A stretch of 64,000 nt of DNA from Phytophthora hibernalis (taxonomy: Eukaryota; Oomycota; Peronosporomycetes; Peronosporales; Peronosporaceae): the NCBI GenBank assembly GCA_012656075.1, contig JAAKBF010000012.1, forward strand, positions 310,001 through 374,000, written 5' to 3'. The notes beneath the pieces are model-generated. The model did no database searches. It saw only the letters and a program-made list of their open reading frames with translations, and was not told where the DNA came from. The position numbers and the translations under genes were made by a program. Positions 11,351-21,769 of the stretch are shown here, in pieces (position 1 is the stretch's first letter; each line of letters begins with the position of its first letter).

Positions 11351-12110
11351 GGTGACGCCAGCCTCCAATTCGACGGCAAGAATACTGTCTTTCAGTTTAA
11401 CAACACACGCCAACCGATCGAAAAGTCAGCGGTTTGGCCGACACCCACAGGTTCCCGACGCCGCGCACAAGTGTGTTCACCAGCGCTCAGTTGAAATCAT
11501 GCACATGACCAACGGCAGTCGATCAAGTTTAGCAGCCCCATGCCACGCACCCGATAGCCCAATGTCATGGAGGCAATGGCAAAGTCCGAGTTCGTACCAA
11601 TTTCACGTCTCCAATTTCAATTTGGGGCTAAGCCATTCATTGCTACGAACCAACAATCGCGGAGCCAGAGCCACTGTTGCAGTGCGACCGACACACACTT
11701 CAGGGTCAAGAACTATACAAGCAGGACGGAGCGCATCATAGGTACCACAGATGTGCCAACGAAGTCGCCCAATTTCACAACGTCAGATGCAGCCTCGCCG
11801 CGGGCAAGCTCCGAGATTGGGACGAACACGACGTCACCTCAGTCTCCAAAACTACCATAGCAGCCGACGTCGACAGCACTATACAAGACCAACTTGAAGA
11901 ATGCAGGCTCCACACCAGAAACAAGAAACGAAGTGCTTCATCGAGCAACCAACACGTTCAACTATGAGCTGTCAAATCATGGGGCTAGTCTCTCAGAGCA
12001 CTGCTTCGCAGTGAACTTCAAACCTCGGCTCATATTCCACAATGAACTGCTCGATTACCCCCTACGATGCCTCACGTCAGGAAACCACGGACACAGTAAT
12101 CCACAGGAGA
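11351..12110. other. No gene recognised; possibly eroded array sequence
   Basis: Plus-strand frames of about 70-129 codons overlap here without recognisable domains, and base composition resembles the array. The last 60 bases align with the untranslated leader of the effector-like copies and belong to the next feature. Confidence 0.4.
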
Positions 12111-12163
12111 CATAAGCCTCTTACCGACACTTCTCGATTCTCCGTTGCCTCAAGAAATCTGCC

Positions 12164-12867
12164 ATGCGTACCACTTACATTTTGGCTCTTGTCCTGGTCC
12201 TCTTCGCCTCAAACTTCCGTGGCCTGCGCTCCGAGCCCACTCATAACCGGATCGCCAAGTCTGCTATCGATCGCGTAGAATCCACGGCAGACAACGAGAA
12301 CGACTCAAGCGGAAACAATCACACAAAATACCCCACAACCGGCTCACAAAATAATCACGTCGCTGAAATGACTCGTGGTGCGAAGGCCTATGACGCGCAA
12401 AATGAAGAGAGAGGGTTTTTCGACATTTCCAAGTTCACAAAATTGTTCCAGAGGAATCCCATGACTACCCCCCAGAATATTCTCCCTTCCGACACGCTCA
12501 TGACAGTTACTAAGAAGAATCCTGCTACCAGTAGACTGTTTGGCTTCCTGAGAAAGAATGAACCGAAAATCATGGAGAACGGCAACAACGACAAAAGTTT
12601 ATTCAGAAAATGATTGCGCTTTTTAACAAGAAACCAGCACAAATCGCTGACAAGGACATCAAGCTGATGAAACAGACTCTTGGTTCGAAAAGAGTGGAAA
12701 CGCTATTAGGCAAGAACCCGTCGATGAAGGTTGTCTATCATGCTGAAACCTTTTTGTCGAAGTTTCTTCGCGATCCTGGCAGGTACCGGAATTATTATTA
12801 TGTTGGGACTGCTATTCTTGCCCTGATCGGCTTGTTAACACTAGCAGGACTTTCGTGGAGAATGTAA
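12164..12867 (+). pseudogene. Effector-like family copy 4: secreted, EER motif, C-terminal membrane segment; one frame break
   Basis: The best preserved family member. Residues 1-17 (MRTTYILALVLVLFASN) form a signal peptide. A polar segment follows with NEERGFF, a dEER-like motif, at residues 80-86. No RXLR is found in the usual place before it; only RGLR at 19-22, at the signal boundary. Then come basic blocks (KLFQRNP, TVTKKNP, FLRKNEP). The first frame ends at a TGA at 12611-12613. The rest of the family homology, including MKQTLGSK and LLGKNPS, continues in the frame starting at 12610 and ends at 12867 with a hydrophobic segment (about 20 residues, AILALIGLLTLAGLS), a possible tail anchor. 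Comparison with copy 1 places the break near 12608-12611. A role in plant cells is inferred from the family's resemblance to RXLR-dEER effectors. Confidence 0.7.
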
Positions 12868-13484
12868 TCGAAAACGGTTTAGAATAATGAACCACATTAT
12901 CAGCATGTAAGTTTTGTTTACTATCGGTAGTTGAGGACGACTTCAACATGTAAGATACAATAAATGGCCGTGCGCTAGCGCCCGGGTTAGCTCTGAAATT
13001 CAAATGAAATGGCGAAGTGAATTGCTTTACGTGTTGTATCTGCATCACTTTTCTGCAGGTTTTAACCCTTTCTTGATCCACTTGTGTATACTATGGGTCT
13101 CAACCCCATTTTGAGATCAACTTCACGCCACTTTCCTTAAAAAATTGTCGGAACCGCTACCAACCAGCAAGGAAGCGTATATAACTTGGCAGCAAAGTTT
13201 CTCGATCTGAACTGGCATTTAACTCCTATGCCAGTTCATAGGATAGGAGTGTCCGATCATCGTAGAGGAGTCTCCTGGTGCAAGTAGTCGCCTAGTTCAT
13301 GAAAGGCCACCAGTCTCAGAATGTGCGGTCGGTAGGCGAGATATCTTCATGAAAGGGTTCGCGTCCCTCGGCGTCGCCTCTCGACGGTTGTGAGCCGTTC
13401 ATGGTGCATGGATCTTGATAGTAAGAGATCCTTCATCTCGGTCATAGTTCGACTTGATCCAAAGTCAGGAGGTCTCAATCGTTC
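12868..13484. other. No gene recognised
   Basis: Intergenic sequence between the effector-like copy and the membrane protein gene. Short frames only and no repeats of note; it probably holds the promoter of the plus-strand gene at 13485. Confidence 0.4.
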
Positions 13485-14198
13485 ATGATGAGGGCTGAAC
13501 GTGGGGAGGAAGCGGCCATGTTGCTGTCTGCGTATCAACAAGCAGCGCAACGTGATGCCTCTAGCATGATACAAAGACGTCGAGCCATCCGCACGTTGTT
13601 CGGAGTCGTGGGGTTCGCCGCCTTGTTCGTCGGGTGCATTGCTGCTATTGATGTTTTCGCCTTGAACGGGGGTACAGTCGACTCTATGACCTTGGTTGTG
13701 AGTACCGGAGACAACGAAGACATCGCTATGGAGTCGCAGTTCGGCTGGAACTCGATCGGTTATGGCTGGTGCTCGCTCAAGTCGTCGACGTGGTGCATGT
13801 TCAGTAAGGACAAGGAGCAGTGCAAGAGCGGTATCAACTGCTACAAGAACCGAGAGAAAGGCAAAGAGTCCGACGGCAGTGGAAGTGGGAGCGGAAGATT
13901 TGCCAACGCCACGGTGGGGATGTTGAAGTCGGTTGGGGCGACGGGTCTGCAGTTGGAAGTCACTCGAAAGATGAAACAGTGGAAGCTCCGGTTGCAAACC
14001 CGTCGGAACTGTTGGATTTACCGTCATCGGACGGTGAAGGCAGCAATGCAGAAGCGGATATGGGCGGTGAGGACTAATGGATGCAGTGTACCTGGAATGA
14101 AACCTGAGAGGGAGAGCACGTTGAAACAGCTACGTGTAGTTGCAGGAATGAGAAAGTGCGTTTTTCATGATTCACTTGTACTATCACTTGCAGCCTAG
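13485..14198 (+). CDS. Hypothetical single-pass membrane protein, Cys-rich outside
   Basis: I do not recognise this gene. The frame gives 237 residues: a short cytosolic-looking N-terminus with arginines at 31-33, a membrane segment at about 37-59 (TLFGVVGFAALFVGCIAA), then a segment with several Cys around 93-122 (YGWC, WCMF, EQCK, NCYK) and a Gly/Ser linker. After about residue 148 the frame becomes basic. The neighbouring frame, ending at 14077, instead gives a coherent acidic tail (SELLDLPSSDGEGS...). A one-base frame change near 13925-13950 is therefore likely, and the natural C-terminus may be the acidic one. A 226-codon minus-strand frame across the same bases is a shadow. Confidence 0.5.
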   Translation: MMRAERGEEAAMLLSAYQQAAQRDASSMIQRRRAIRTLFGVVGFAALFVGCIAAIDVFALNGGTVDSMTLVVSTGDNEDIAMESQFGWNSIGYGWCSLKSSTWCMFSKDKEQCKSGINCYKNREKGKESDGSGSGSGRFANATVGMLKSVGATGLQLEVTRKMKQWKLRLQTRRNCWIYRHRTVKAAMQKRIWAVRTNGCSVPGMKPERESTLKQLRVVAGMRKCVFHDSLVLSLAA

Positions 14199-15223
14199 CC
14201 ACGCTTCGTACTCTGGGTTACATGGATCCCCCACTTGTTTTTGAAGCTGTAGACGTCTCATTTGGTAAAAGGACTGTAAACGCAACTCAATACTATGAAT
14301 CGTAAGTTGTAGCACATTACATCTGGTTGATGACACTGTTTGTAGAGAGTTCCGTTGCATTGAGTCACCATGGACTCGGTTAGTGGTGGCTCCAGGTCTG
14401 TCGGACGAAGTACAGGCCCACACATTGTGGACGTGAACTTTGCAGTCATTTCCAACGTTGTTTGTGAAGCCACTTGAGATGGAGACAAACACTTAGCTGC
14501 TGGTGTCCCCACGGGTGAACTGTGCAAAGAGTGTTTTGAAGGTCGCACGTTCCTAAGAATCCGTTGCAGCACCACGCCACGCGGTCATATCCGTATAATG
14601 CTTGAAGGTTTTTGATGGAACCCAAGTCCGGTAGACGATCAATTTGCGGCATCACCGATAACACGACGCGCCCCAGAGCTTGAAGACTATTGAAACTTGG
14701 TTAACTCTGTACAGATAAAAGGCCCGCCATTTCCAGAACCTTGAGGTTTATTAAACCTTGCAAGGAGGAAACCTGAGCGAGTGCCCCGAAATGCAGGTAT
14801 GTCAGCGATTTCATGCTATCGAACATAAAGATACCAGTCCGACTGTAGCTTTTTCCTCCTCAAGACATACAAAGAAGTTAGTTCACAAAACATCGCGCTA
14901 GGAATTTATTAGTTCGTACATGTCAACATATCCCTTAGGCCCAAAGTCACAATCAACGAGCATCAGACATGGACACCGAAATTGAGAATCGTCTCCTAGT
15001 AAGGTCCACCGTCTAGCGAAAACAGCACAGTTTGATAGGACTCGCACACGGCAGTCGACGTTTTGGTGCTCTGAACGACGCATATCATCAATAAAACTGC
15101 GTATACCACGAGAATCATCGGAACAAAACGTTGTCGTTTGGGATACACACTGCTATGGAGCTTGCTCGATACTTGAATAATACCAGCGAGTTTATGTAGA
15201 CGGATGCACAAGGCGAGATTCAC
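14184..15223 (-). pseudogene. LRR transmembrane protein relic
   Basis: From 15223 the minus strand starts with an N-terminus containing a membrane segment (FVPMILVVYAVLLMICVV, frame 15223-14996). It continues in other frames through LRR-like text (MKSLTYLHFGAL, LINLKVLEMAGL, LPDLGSIKNLQALYG). It ends with a Cys-rich block, CCNGFLGTCDLQNTLC, then CNGTLYKQC. The same Cys block occurs at 63490-63828 (+), and its last part at 57535-57720 (-). Oomycete genomes carry many LRR membrane proteins of this style; their ligand is unknown. Three or more frame changes and internal stops make this a pseudogene. Its start lies upstream of the NTPase-nuclease relic in the same orientation. Confidence 0.6.
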
Positions 15224-15439
15224 TCCAACGCGTGTGAAAAATCCAGAACGGAGTTAATACGGAGCAAACATAAGCACTTGTAAATTACAGCTCGTTGTGC
15301 CCCTTTCAAATCACCCTGGTGGATAAACGGCAAGATTTATCGCAAATTTTACTCGATCGAAGCTGAAAGTCGAGAGGCAGTAAATCATGACGAGCATTGG
15401 ATAGATCGCCTCGCTACGTGCAAAATTTGCCATCAACTT

Positions 15440-15670
15440 GGCCGTTTTTCCAGCAGGATAGTTTGAGCAGGCCGCTGTGATCTACGAAAACCTCAAGTAT
15501 CTCCGGATCATGTCCGCGTAAGACTTCTTCACACGTATATGCATCAATTTAACGCTGTGTTATCGACTTGTTCGTTAAACGCGTTGGTGCTTGCGCAGAT
15601 CGCCCCCTTGTCCTTCTTGCTCTCGTTTGTCGGTGGAGAGTGGATGTTGGTCCCCGCCCTCTTCCTCTTC
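15440..15670. repeat. Dispersed copy of the sequence at 60200-60445
   Basis: Bases from about 15460 to 15665 match about 60235-60435 on the same strand at high identity. The shared core includes TTGGTGCTTGCGCAGATCGC and GGTGGAGAGTGGATGTTGGT. On the minus strand it translates as the C-terminal end of the NTPase-nuclease family (TNIHSPPTNESKKDKGAICA), so both copies are 3' ends of the same gene family. Confidence 0.7.
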
Positions 15671-18469
15671 ATTTCGACCTCCCACGCAGGATGCTGGTGC
15701 ATGGTTGCAATACCCTGGTGCATCCACAAGTCCTTGAGACGCAATCCTTTTCAGGCCCTCGTCTGTCATCGCTTCGGACAAAACTGCCCTACCAGTCGTC
15801 CAACATTCGTACTCCACATCACGACGATGACGTAAGTCACCTTCTACGAGCGCCATAGGATCCCACACGGATTCAGCGAGACTTGTCAATGTGGAAGCCA
15901 CTTTATCGTCTAGAAACGGGTACGCTTCACGACGCAGCGAGTGATAGCACAGCGTGAATCCGAACTCCGAGGATGCCGTGTTCGCTTCATCCGAATCGTT
16001 CAATTGCTTGGCATAAATGAACCGATACTTCGAGTTGTCTTCTTCTTGGACCTTCATGTGAATGCGAATGACGTCACGGAAAGGATTATTGCTTAGCGGA
16101 TTCACAATAGGGGTTTGTAACTTGTCTGAAGGGTGTCTGTTTTTCACCTGTATCAAAATCATCGACGCCTCCGTCTTCCACTCCGCCTTCGAACCCACAA
16201 TTACCCTTTCCTTCCGAAATATTGGGATCAACAGATCCGCTCCTTTCTGGTTGCGCGGAAACATCCCTGCGGCCCGACGCCCCAGCAAATACCACAGCGT
16301 ATCCTCATTTGGCGGAAGCTTCAGCTGGACGAAGTGAGTGAACCTCATTTGCCAGCCATCCCACTTCGAGCACCAGTCGTTAAAAGCCGTCGTTGTCTCT
16401 TGGTCTGGCTTGGCCATTTTTTCCTTCATTATTGGCATCTTTCCAATACCCAGCTCTTTCAAGAAGTCCTGCACAAGTATAAGTTTGCCTGTAATATCGC
16501 ACTGATAAATCGTTTTTCACCCATCACGCATTTATCCATCGCAAGAAGCAGCACAATACGAGCGACCATCTCACCGACTTCGCCAGTATCCAGCGCTTCA
16601 TCCAGTACCAACTTTTGAGCTGAGGCAGAATATACTTCGAGAGATCGTCATCATGTCCATACCACACTTTCATCGCGCCCAAGGTGAGTATTGGGTCTGA
16701 CGCATAGCTGCTCAAGTGCCCGTCTTTCTCAAAATTCACATATGCGAGGATCGCCATGAAGTCTGCGATGATCCTTGACGCCAAAGCCGACGTCGATTTC
16801 GGTCGCACACCCAGTCGACAGAGCATGGATGCAACACCAAACATGGTATCCTCGTTGTAGCATCCGCTTCGACTTTCCAGGTCGCATCCCAGTAGCAGTT
16901 TCTTCGCTGCAAGACGGACCATGTCAGCTGCAGTTGTTTTGGGAACTCCACATTTGACAGCTTGATCGGTGAACGTCCTCTCCCACATGGGACGACCCAT
17001 CCGCTCCAAGCCTCCTTTTCGCTGCCAGTCAAGGTGGCCTTGTACGCGACGATATCAGCACTCCAATCTTTGCAACCCGTGCTTGGATTGCCCACGCAGA
17101 CCTTATCCTCTGTCTTCGTTTCAATTTCCAACATTTCGGAATCTGCCATCTCTCCTGCTTCCAACATCAATTCATCCCGCTCTGCTTCGCTCACCACTTC
17201 GTCATCATCTCGCTTCCTTTTCTTCAGATCAGTCATAATATTTGCGCAATGCGTTCGCCAAAGTACATCCATCGTGTGAGTAAGCACAAAAGGCGGGAAC
17301 GATGCTCGCTCCTGGTGTTTACACTTTCCAGACCATGGCCCTATCGATGACGACTGAGCTGGATACACAATGTTGGGGTTCGTATCCACGAGTACTCCGA
17401 AAATGCCCCTCCAGTGTTGATTTGATTGTTCGCAAGAACGAGAGCCTCGCACAGCAATTGAAGGTAGTTGATGCTGTTGTGTTCGAGAGTAAGCAGAGAC
17501 CTGGCTTCGTCAATGGCCAAGATCACCAGTGGCGCGTTCGAATCCTCGGTGTCGTAGTTCTCCTTCACTGTTTCCTCGGACGCCTTCAGATGGGTTGCCA
17601 CGGATTTATCGGCGCTGGCGTCTATGAAAAGCTTCGTCCACTCCCTCTGAATGTCCGTGCGATGCTCGTGCGCGTGCTGATATATCGCCAGCAGACGCTT
17701 TGAGATTGCAACAGCAGTTGACTCTTTTGCAAACAACCAACCTCGGAGCTCGTCTGTGGCCTCAGGATATCCCGTCGATTGGTGCAAGCGCGTACACATG
17801 TACAAAACTTTCAGCTTTGAGTCAGGCTGTTGGGCCTGTCGTGCAAGCTCCAGAAGCATTCGACTCTTCCCAAAGCCGGAGCTTTGTACGACCGCCACAT
17901 ACGGTGCTTTGAACGATTCTTTCTGCTTGCAGTACAGTTTCCAGCACGTCCACAAGTATTTCTCGAACTCGACCCTCGCATCGCCAACGTACTCGGTATT
18001 CGTGAACGCAAACTCGAGCCGCTTCATCTCGTCTGTTGTCAATTTCACATAGCTGGTCGCTACCAAAATTTTCTTCTTGACGTCTTCCACCACCAACTTG
18101 GCCACTTTTTCTGCATCAACCAAAGCGAGTGAATAGTAAGCCCCAATTAGCGAGCGAACTGATACACTGAGATCGTCAGAATTCTTATCCTCGTAATACA
18201 TTTCAGCCACCTCGTCAGACAAAACCTCCTTCCGCTCTTTAACGTTGTAGTTTGAAGTGAAAGGTTCCGACTGCAAGCGCCTGAAGACCTCGTCGTTCAC
18301 GAACTTGGCAAGCACCTTCACTTTCTCTTTCTGGTCCAGTGTTTCCTGCGATCACATGACACAGCGCAGACTATTATACTATGGTCACTACTTGGAGACA
18401 CTGGGACTGGCGTATTAATACCTGCGCTGGCCTGCTCTCTGAGCTCTCCATTGGCACATCGTCAGCCAT
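15544..18469 (-). pseudogene. CRN-like P-loop NTPase with restriction-type nuclease domain, frameshifted
   Basis: Exon 1 starts at the ATG ending at 18469 and gives 16 codons (MADDVPMESS...). A 76-nt GT-AG intron (18421-18346) follows, joining in phase to a 335-codon exon. That exon holds Walker A, QSSGFGKSR, and Walker B, LVILAIDEA. Frame breaks near 17405, 17010, 16620 and 16510 lead through PPFVLTHTMDVLW and ERMGRPMWERTF to a C-terminal part with GADLLIPIF and MILIQVKN. These last two look like the acidic and Q-x-K motifs of a PD-(D/E)XK nuclease. NTPase plus REase-fold nuclease is the architecture described for Crinkler/RHS-type effectors and related transposon-linked genes by Aravind and colleagues. 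No LFLAK header is present. A truncated second copy with the same intron lies at 45034-45679. Confidence 0.7.
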
Positions 18470-18595
18470 TTTTCACCTTCTTTCACTAGTGTGCAGTGGA
18501 ACCTTCTGCGTGTGTACTTTGTGATTTCCGAGGGGAGAGAACACCGACGTCTTAAAAAATATTTTTCGAATTTTGGACAAATAAAAAAATTATCG

Positions 18596-18770
18596 ATGAA
18601 CCCTGTCAAATCAGATAGCAATGGCAATGGTGAGATCGACGCGATTGAATCTTCACAGAGTCGACAGGGGTCGACCTCTGGCAGAGGGCGTGGTTCCCGA
18701 AGCGACAACTCGCTGAATTGCTTCCGCTGCGGGAAGATCGGACATCGGGCCGACACCAATCAACATTAAC
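18596..18770 (+). pseudogene. Gypsy A Gag remnant with CCHC knuckle
   Basis: A short frame from the ATG at 18596 is rich in Ser, Arg and Gly and ends with LNCFRCGKIGHRAD. This is C-x2-C-x4-H, with the last Cys of the CCHC knuckle displaced by a frame change. Only the nucleic-acid-binding end of Gag is left; the capsid part was lost with the 5' truncation. It stands immediately upstream of the protease remnant, as expected for a gypsy element. Confidence 0.65.
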
Positions 18771-18973
18771 GCGACTCATTCCACGTCTGACGATACGATC
18801 CCGGCCGCGCCAGCAAAAACCGGCCGGTGCCAGTTGGTGCGGGGTGCCCTACTGGCTGGAATGGAGGTCCAGGTCCCCCGGTGACAACCCGACCTCCTAG
18901 CCCCCCGTGCTTTACGCACACTTCAATGCCACCACTGCCAGTGACGATGCGAGGCTGATCATCGTTAGTCTTC

Positions 18974-19890
18974 ATGTCACCGGCGCCCGGCGCCCTCCGC
19001 GCGCTCCTAGATTCTCGAACGACGAACAACTTCTTCCGTGCATCGTGTCTGTCTATCCTGCCCACGGGTGTCCCCGTGCGTGATGTTCCCGGCGATGTTG
19101 TCGTCAAGCTTGCAGACGGGAAGCCTCACCGCGTTGCGCGGAGAGAAGTTTCGCGCCGTATACGTTGGATGACTTCCGTAGCAATGACAACTTCATTGTG
19201 TTCGAGATGAACTACGCGTTTGATTGTATCCTGGGTATCCCATGACTGTCTCGGTATCAGCCCCAGATCGACAGGTTAGCCCGATCAGTCAAGCGCCGCC
19301 ACGACTTCGATGTAAGCGAAGTCTTCACGCATCTTTTGGTGGCGCCAAGAGACTGGCCCCATGTCACAGTCGTGGATGGGACGTCCACGACGCACGTTGT
19401 GCGCAGAGTGAGTGATGGCCCTCTCTGCACGACTTGCGCAGTCCTCCTGACTGACGCGGAAGTGCCAGATCACTCGCGTGGATACGCGAATGTGAGAAGG
19501 TCGGTTGAGCATTCGTGGTTTGTGCAGACGAAGGACGAGATGGTTGAGCAGCGGCTCCCACATTACGACGAGGCGGTCGAGCATTCGTGGCTTCCGCAGA
19601 CGAAGAACGAGGTGGTCGAGCAGCGGCTCCCACATTGCAACGTGACGGTTGAACAGAGGCCCCAGTATGACGATTCCGCGGTCGAGCAGGAGCTACGCCC
19701 GCGTGTGAGCGACGCGGTCGAGTGCGGACTCTCGCGCTTAGAGGAGGGTGAAGCATCTTTCTGCAACAGCGGTCTCGAACAGGGGCCCGAGACGAGCGAA
19801 GACATCCCGACGGTCGCGGAGACGTTTGAAGCCACGACGAACCTTAGTGGATCCTGTGACGTCATCGATCGAGTCGGTCTGTGCGCTTGA
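18974..19890 (+). pseudogene. Gypsy A aspartic protease and protease-RT linker
   Basis: The frame at 18974-19210 reads RALLDSRTTNNFFRASCL. This is the retroviral-type protease with its D-S/T-G active site altered to D-S-R. It continues as VKLADGKPH, and in the next frame FDCILG near 19220 is the second protease motif. A 184-codon frame (19336-19890) forms a polar linker containing a 72-bp tandem duplication. Loss of the active-site glycine means the protease is inactive. Confidence 0.7.
19502..19645 (+). repeat. Two-copy 72-bp direct tandem repeat within the linker
   Basis: Units starting at 19502 and 19574 both encode VEHSW..QTK(D/N)E(M/V)VEQRLPH. They keep the reading frame, so the duplication arose while or before the frame was under constraint. 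Confidence 0.75.
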
Positions 19891-20129
19891 ATAGCCCCCA
19901 ACCGCACTTGTAGCGAGTCCTCCTCGCGACGCCAAGTCTATCACGACACTCCCAGGCCTCTCCTGGATCCTCCGGGATCTCAAGTCCGGTGACATCGAGC
20001 AGGTATGTTTGATCACCGATGCCGACTCGGCGCCCGACGAGATCAACGCCGTCGCCCATAATGAAATACCAGGACGGCCTAGAGCGCTGAACCAAAGTCA
20101 ACGCGCGAATAGCGCTGTGCAGCGCAGTC

Positions 20130-21551
20130 GTGGAGTCGTTGAAGGCGTCCGGCAACCCGGTCGAGATAGCCCGTGAGTTCGCCGACGTCTTTCCCGACAA
20201 GATCCCAGCGAAACTGCCAGCTGATCGCGGCGTGCACCACGATATCGATCTCACGCCTGGCTCGAAGGAAGTACTACGTGACGCGGCAGTGGCCACTACT
20301 GCGAGATCAGGTCAAAGCGATCGATGATTTCTTTGAGAGTCGCCTCCAAGCCGGTCATGTGCGTGAAAGCATCTTGCCCCATTCGATCCCGACCTTTGTG
20401 CGAAGAAGACAACCGCGGATGGCGCATCGTTCACGCCTTCGACAAGCTGAACGATGCTATTATCCCCGCGCAGACACCGATCCCGCGGAAGGACATGGTA
20501 TTGGACTCCATGTCGGGCAGCGTCATCTACAGCGCCGTCGATTGATTCTATCATATCTTCATGAGAGCGGGCGACATTCCTCTCACTGCAGTTAGCACGC
20601 CCAGCGGTATGCTCTGGGAGTGGCTCGTGATGCCCAAGGTCTAAAGAGTGCACCCACCACGTTCAATCACATGGTGTCTCATGTACACGCCCGTTCCGAC
20701 TTCGCACCGAGTTACTTTGACGACATATTCATCCATAGTCACGCTGAAGGTGATCTCAGTGGGGTCGATGTTCATCTGCGGCACTTGAGGAAGGTCTTCC
20801 ATGTGATGAGATAGAACAAGTTTTACGCTAATCTCAAGAAGTGCGTCTTCTGTGCGCCGGAAATTCCGGTGCTCGGCTGCTACGTGAGCAAAGATGGAGT
20901 TCATGCTGATCCACAGAAGATTTCGTCTATTTGTGCGGCCGGCGCCTTCGAATCCCGCTGAGCTACGTCAGTGGTTGGTACTTGCACAAGCACACGAAGG
21001 GATACGCCGGCCTGCTTCAGCCACTATCCTCTCTTCTGAAGAAAGACGCCACGTGGTCGTGGAGTCCCGAACACCAAGTTGCCTTCGATTCAGTGAAGAC
21101 GATCCTGGCGTCGGCACCAATACTGATGCTTCCGAATGACTCGAAGCTGTTCCATGTTGTCTGTGACGCTAGCGAATTCTCTATCGGCTGCGCGCTCATG
21201 CAGGTCGACGACAAAGGTCGCGAGCGAGTCGTGAGTTATCAGTCTCGAAAGATGAAGCCAGCTGAGCGCAATTATCCAGTCCACGACAAGGAACTCCTTG
21301 CGATGCGCTACGCTCTGATCAAGTACAGAGTGTATCTGCTGGGCGAGCAGATATTCGCAGTGTATACGCACCATGCATCGCTGCGGACAGCGATGAAGTC
21401 ACCACATCGGTCGCAGCCTATGGCACGCTGGCTGTCGTTCTTCGCTGAATACAACTTCGGCGTGCACTGCAAGCCAAGAATAATATCCTTGACGACTCCC
21501 TCTCTCGGCAACCAGATTATGACCCTCGAACGATGCGGGGTCATCAATTGA
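20130..21551 (+). pseudogene. Gypsy A reverse transcriptase and RNase H
   Basis: The N-terminal RT text ADVFPDKIPAKLPADRGVHHD (20173-20235) is typical of Ty3/gypsy polymerases. Later pieces in other frames give GWRIVHAFDKLNDAI and the catalytic box YFDDIFIHS (near 20712-20740). The 206-codon frame 20931-21551 holds the RNase H: W..EHQVAFDSVK, VVCDASEFSIGCAL and ERNYPVHDKELLA. At least five frame changes separate these blocks. Confidence 0.85.
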
Positions 21552-21769
21552 TTGACGACGATGATAACGACGAAGACAACTGCGCGATTTGCTTGGCTTC
21601 AGGTTGCAACCTGATGAAAGTGTACTCGGAGATGTCGCTGCGCGACGAAATCGCCGCCGCTTACGATGACGACGCGATAAACTCCGTCATCCTTGCATAT
21701 CATCGTCCCCCTAGTGACGAAACTGTGAAAGCGCTGTCGCGAAACATGCGCAATTAGATTGACCAATAT

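Noticed and set aside
13347..14027. 226-codon minus-strand ORF
   Set aside because: It overlaps the plus-strand membrane protein, which has a clear membrane segment and Cys pattern. The minus frame is basic, low in structure and without a recognisable family.
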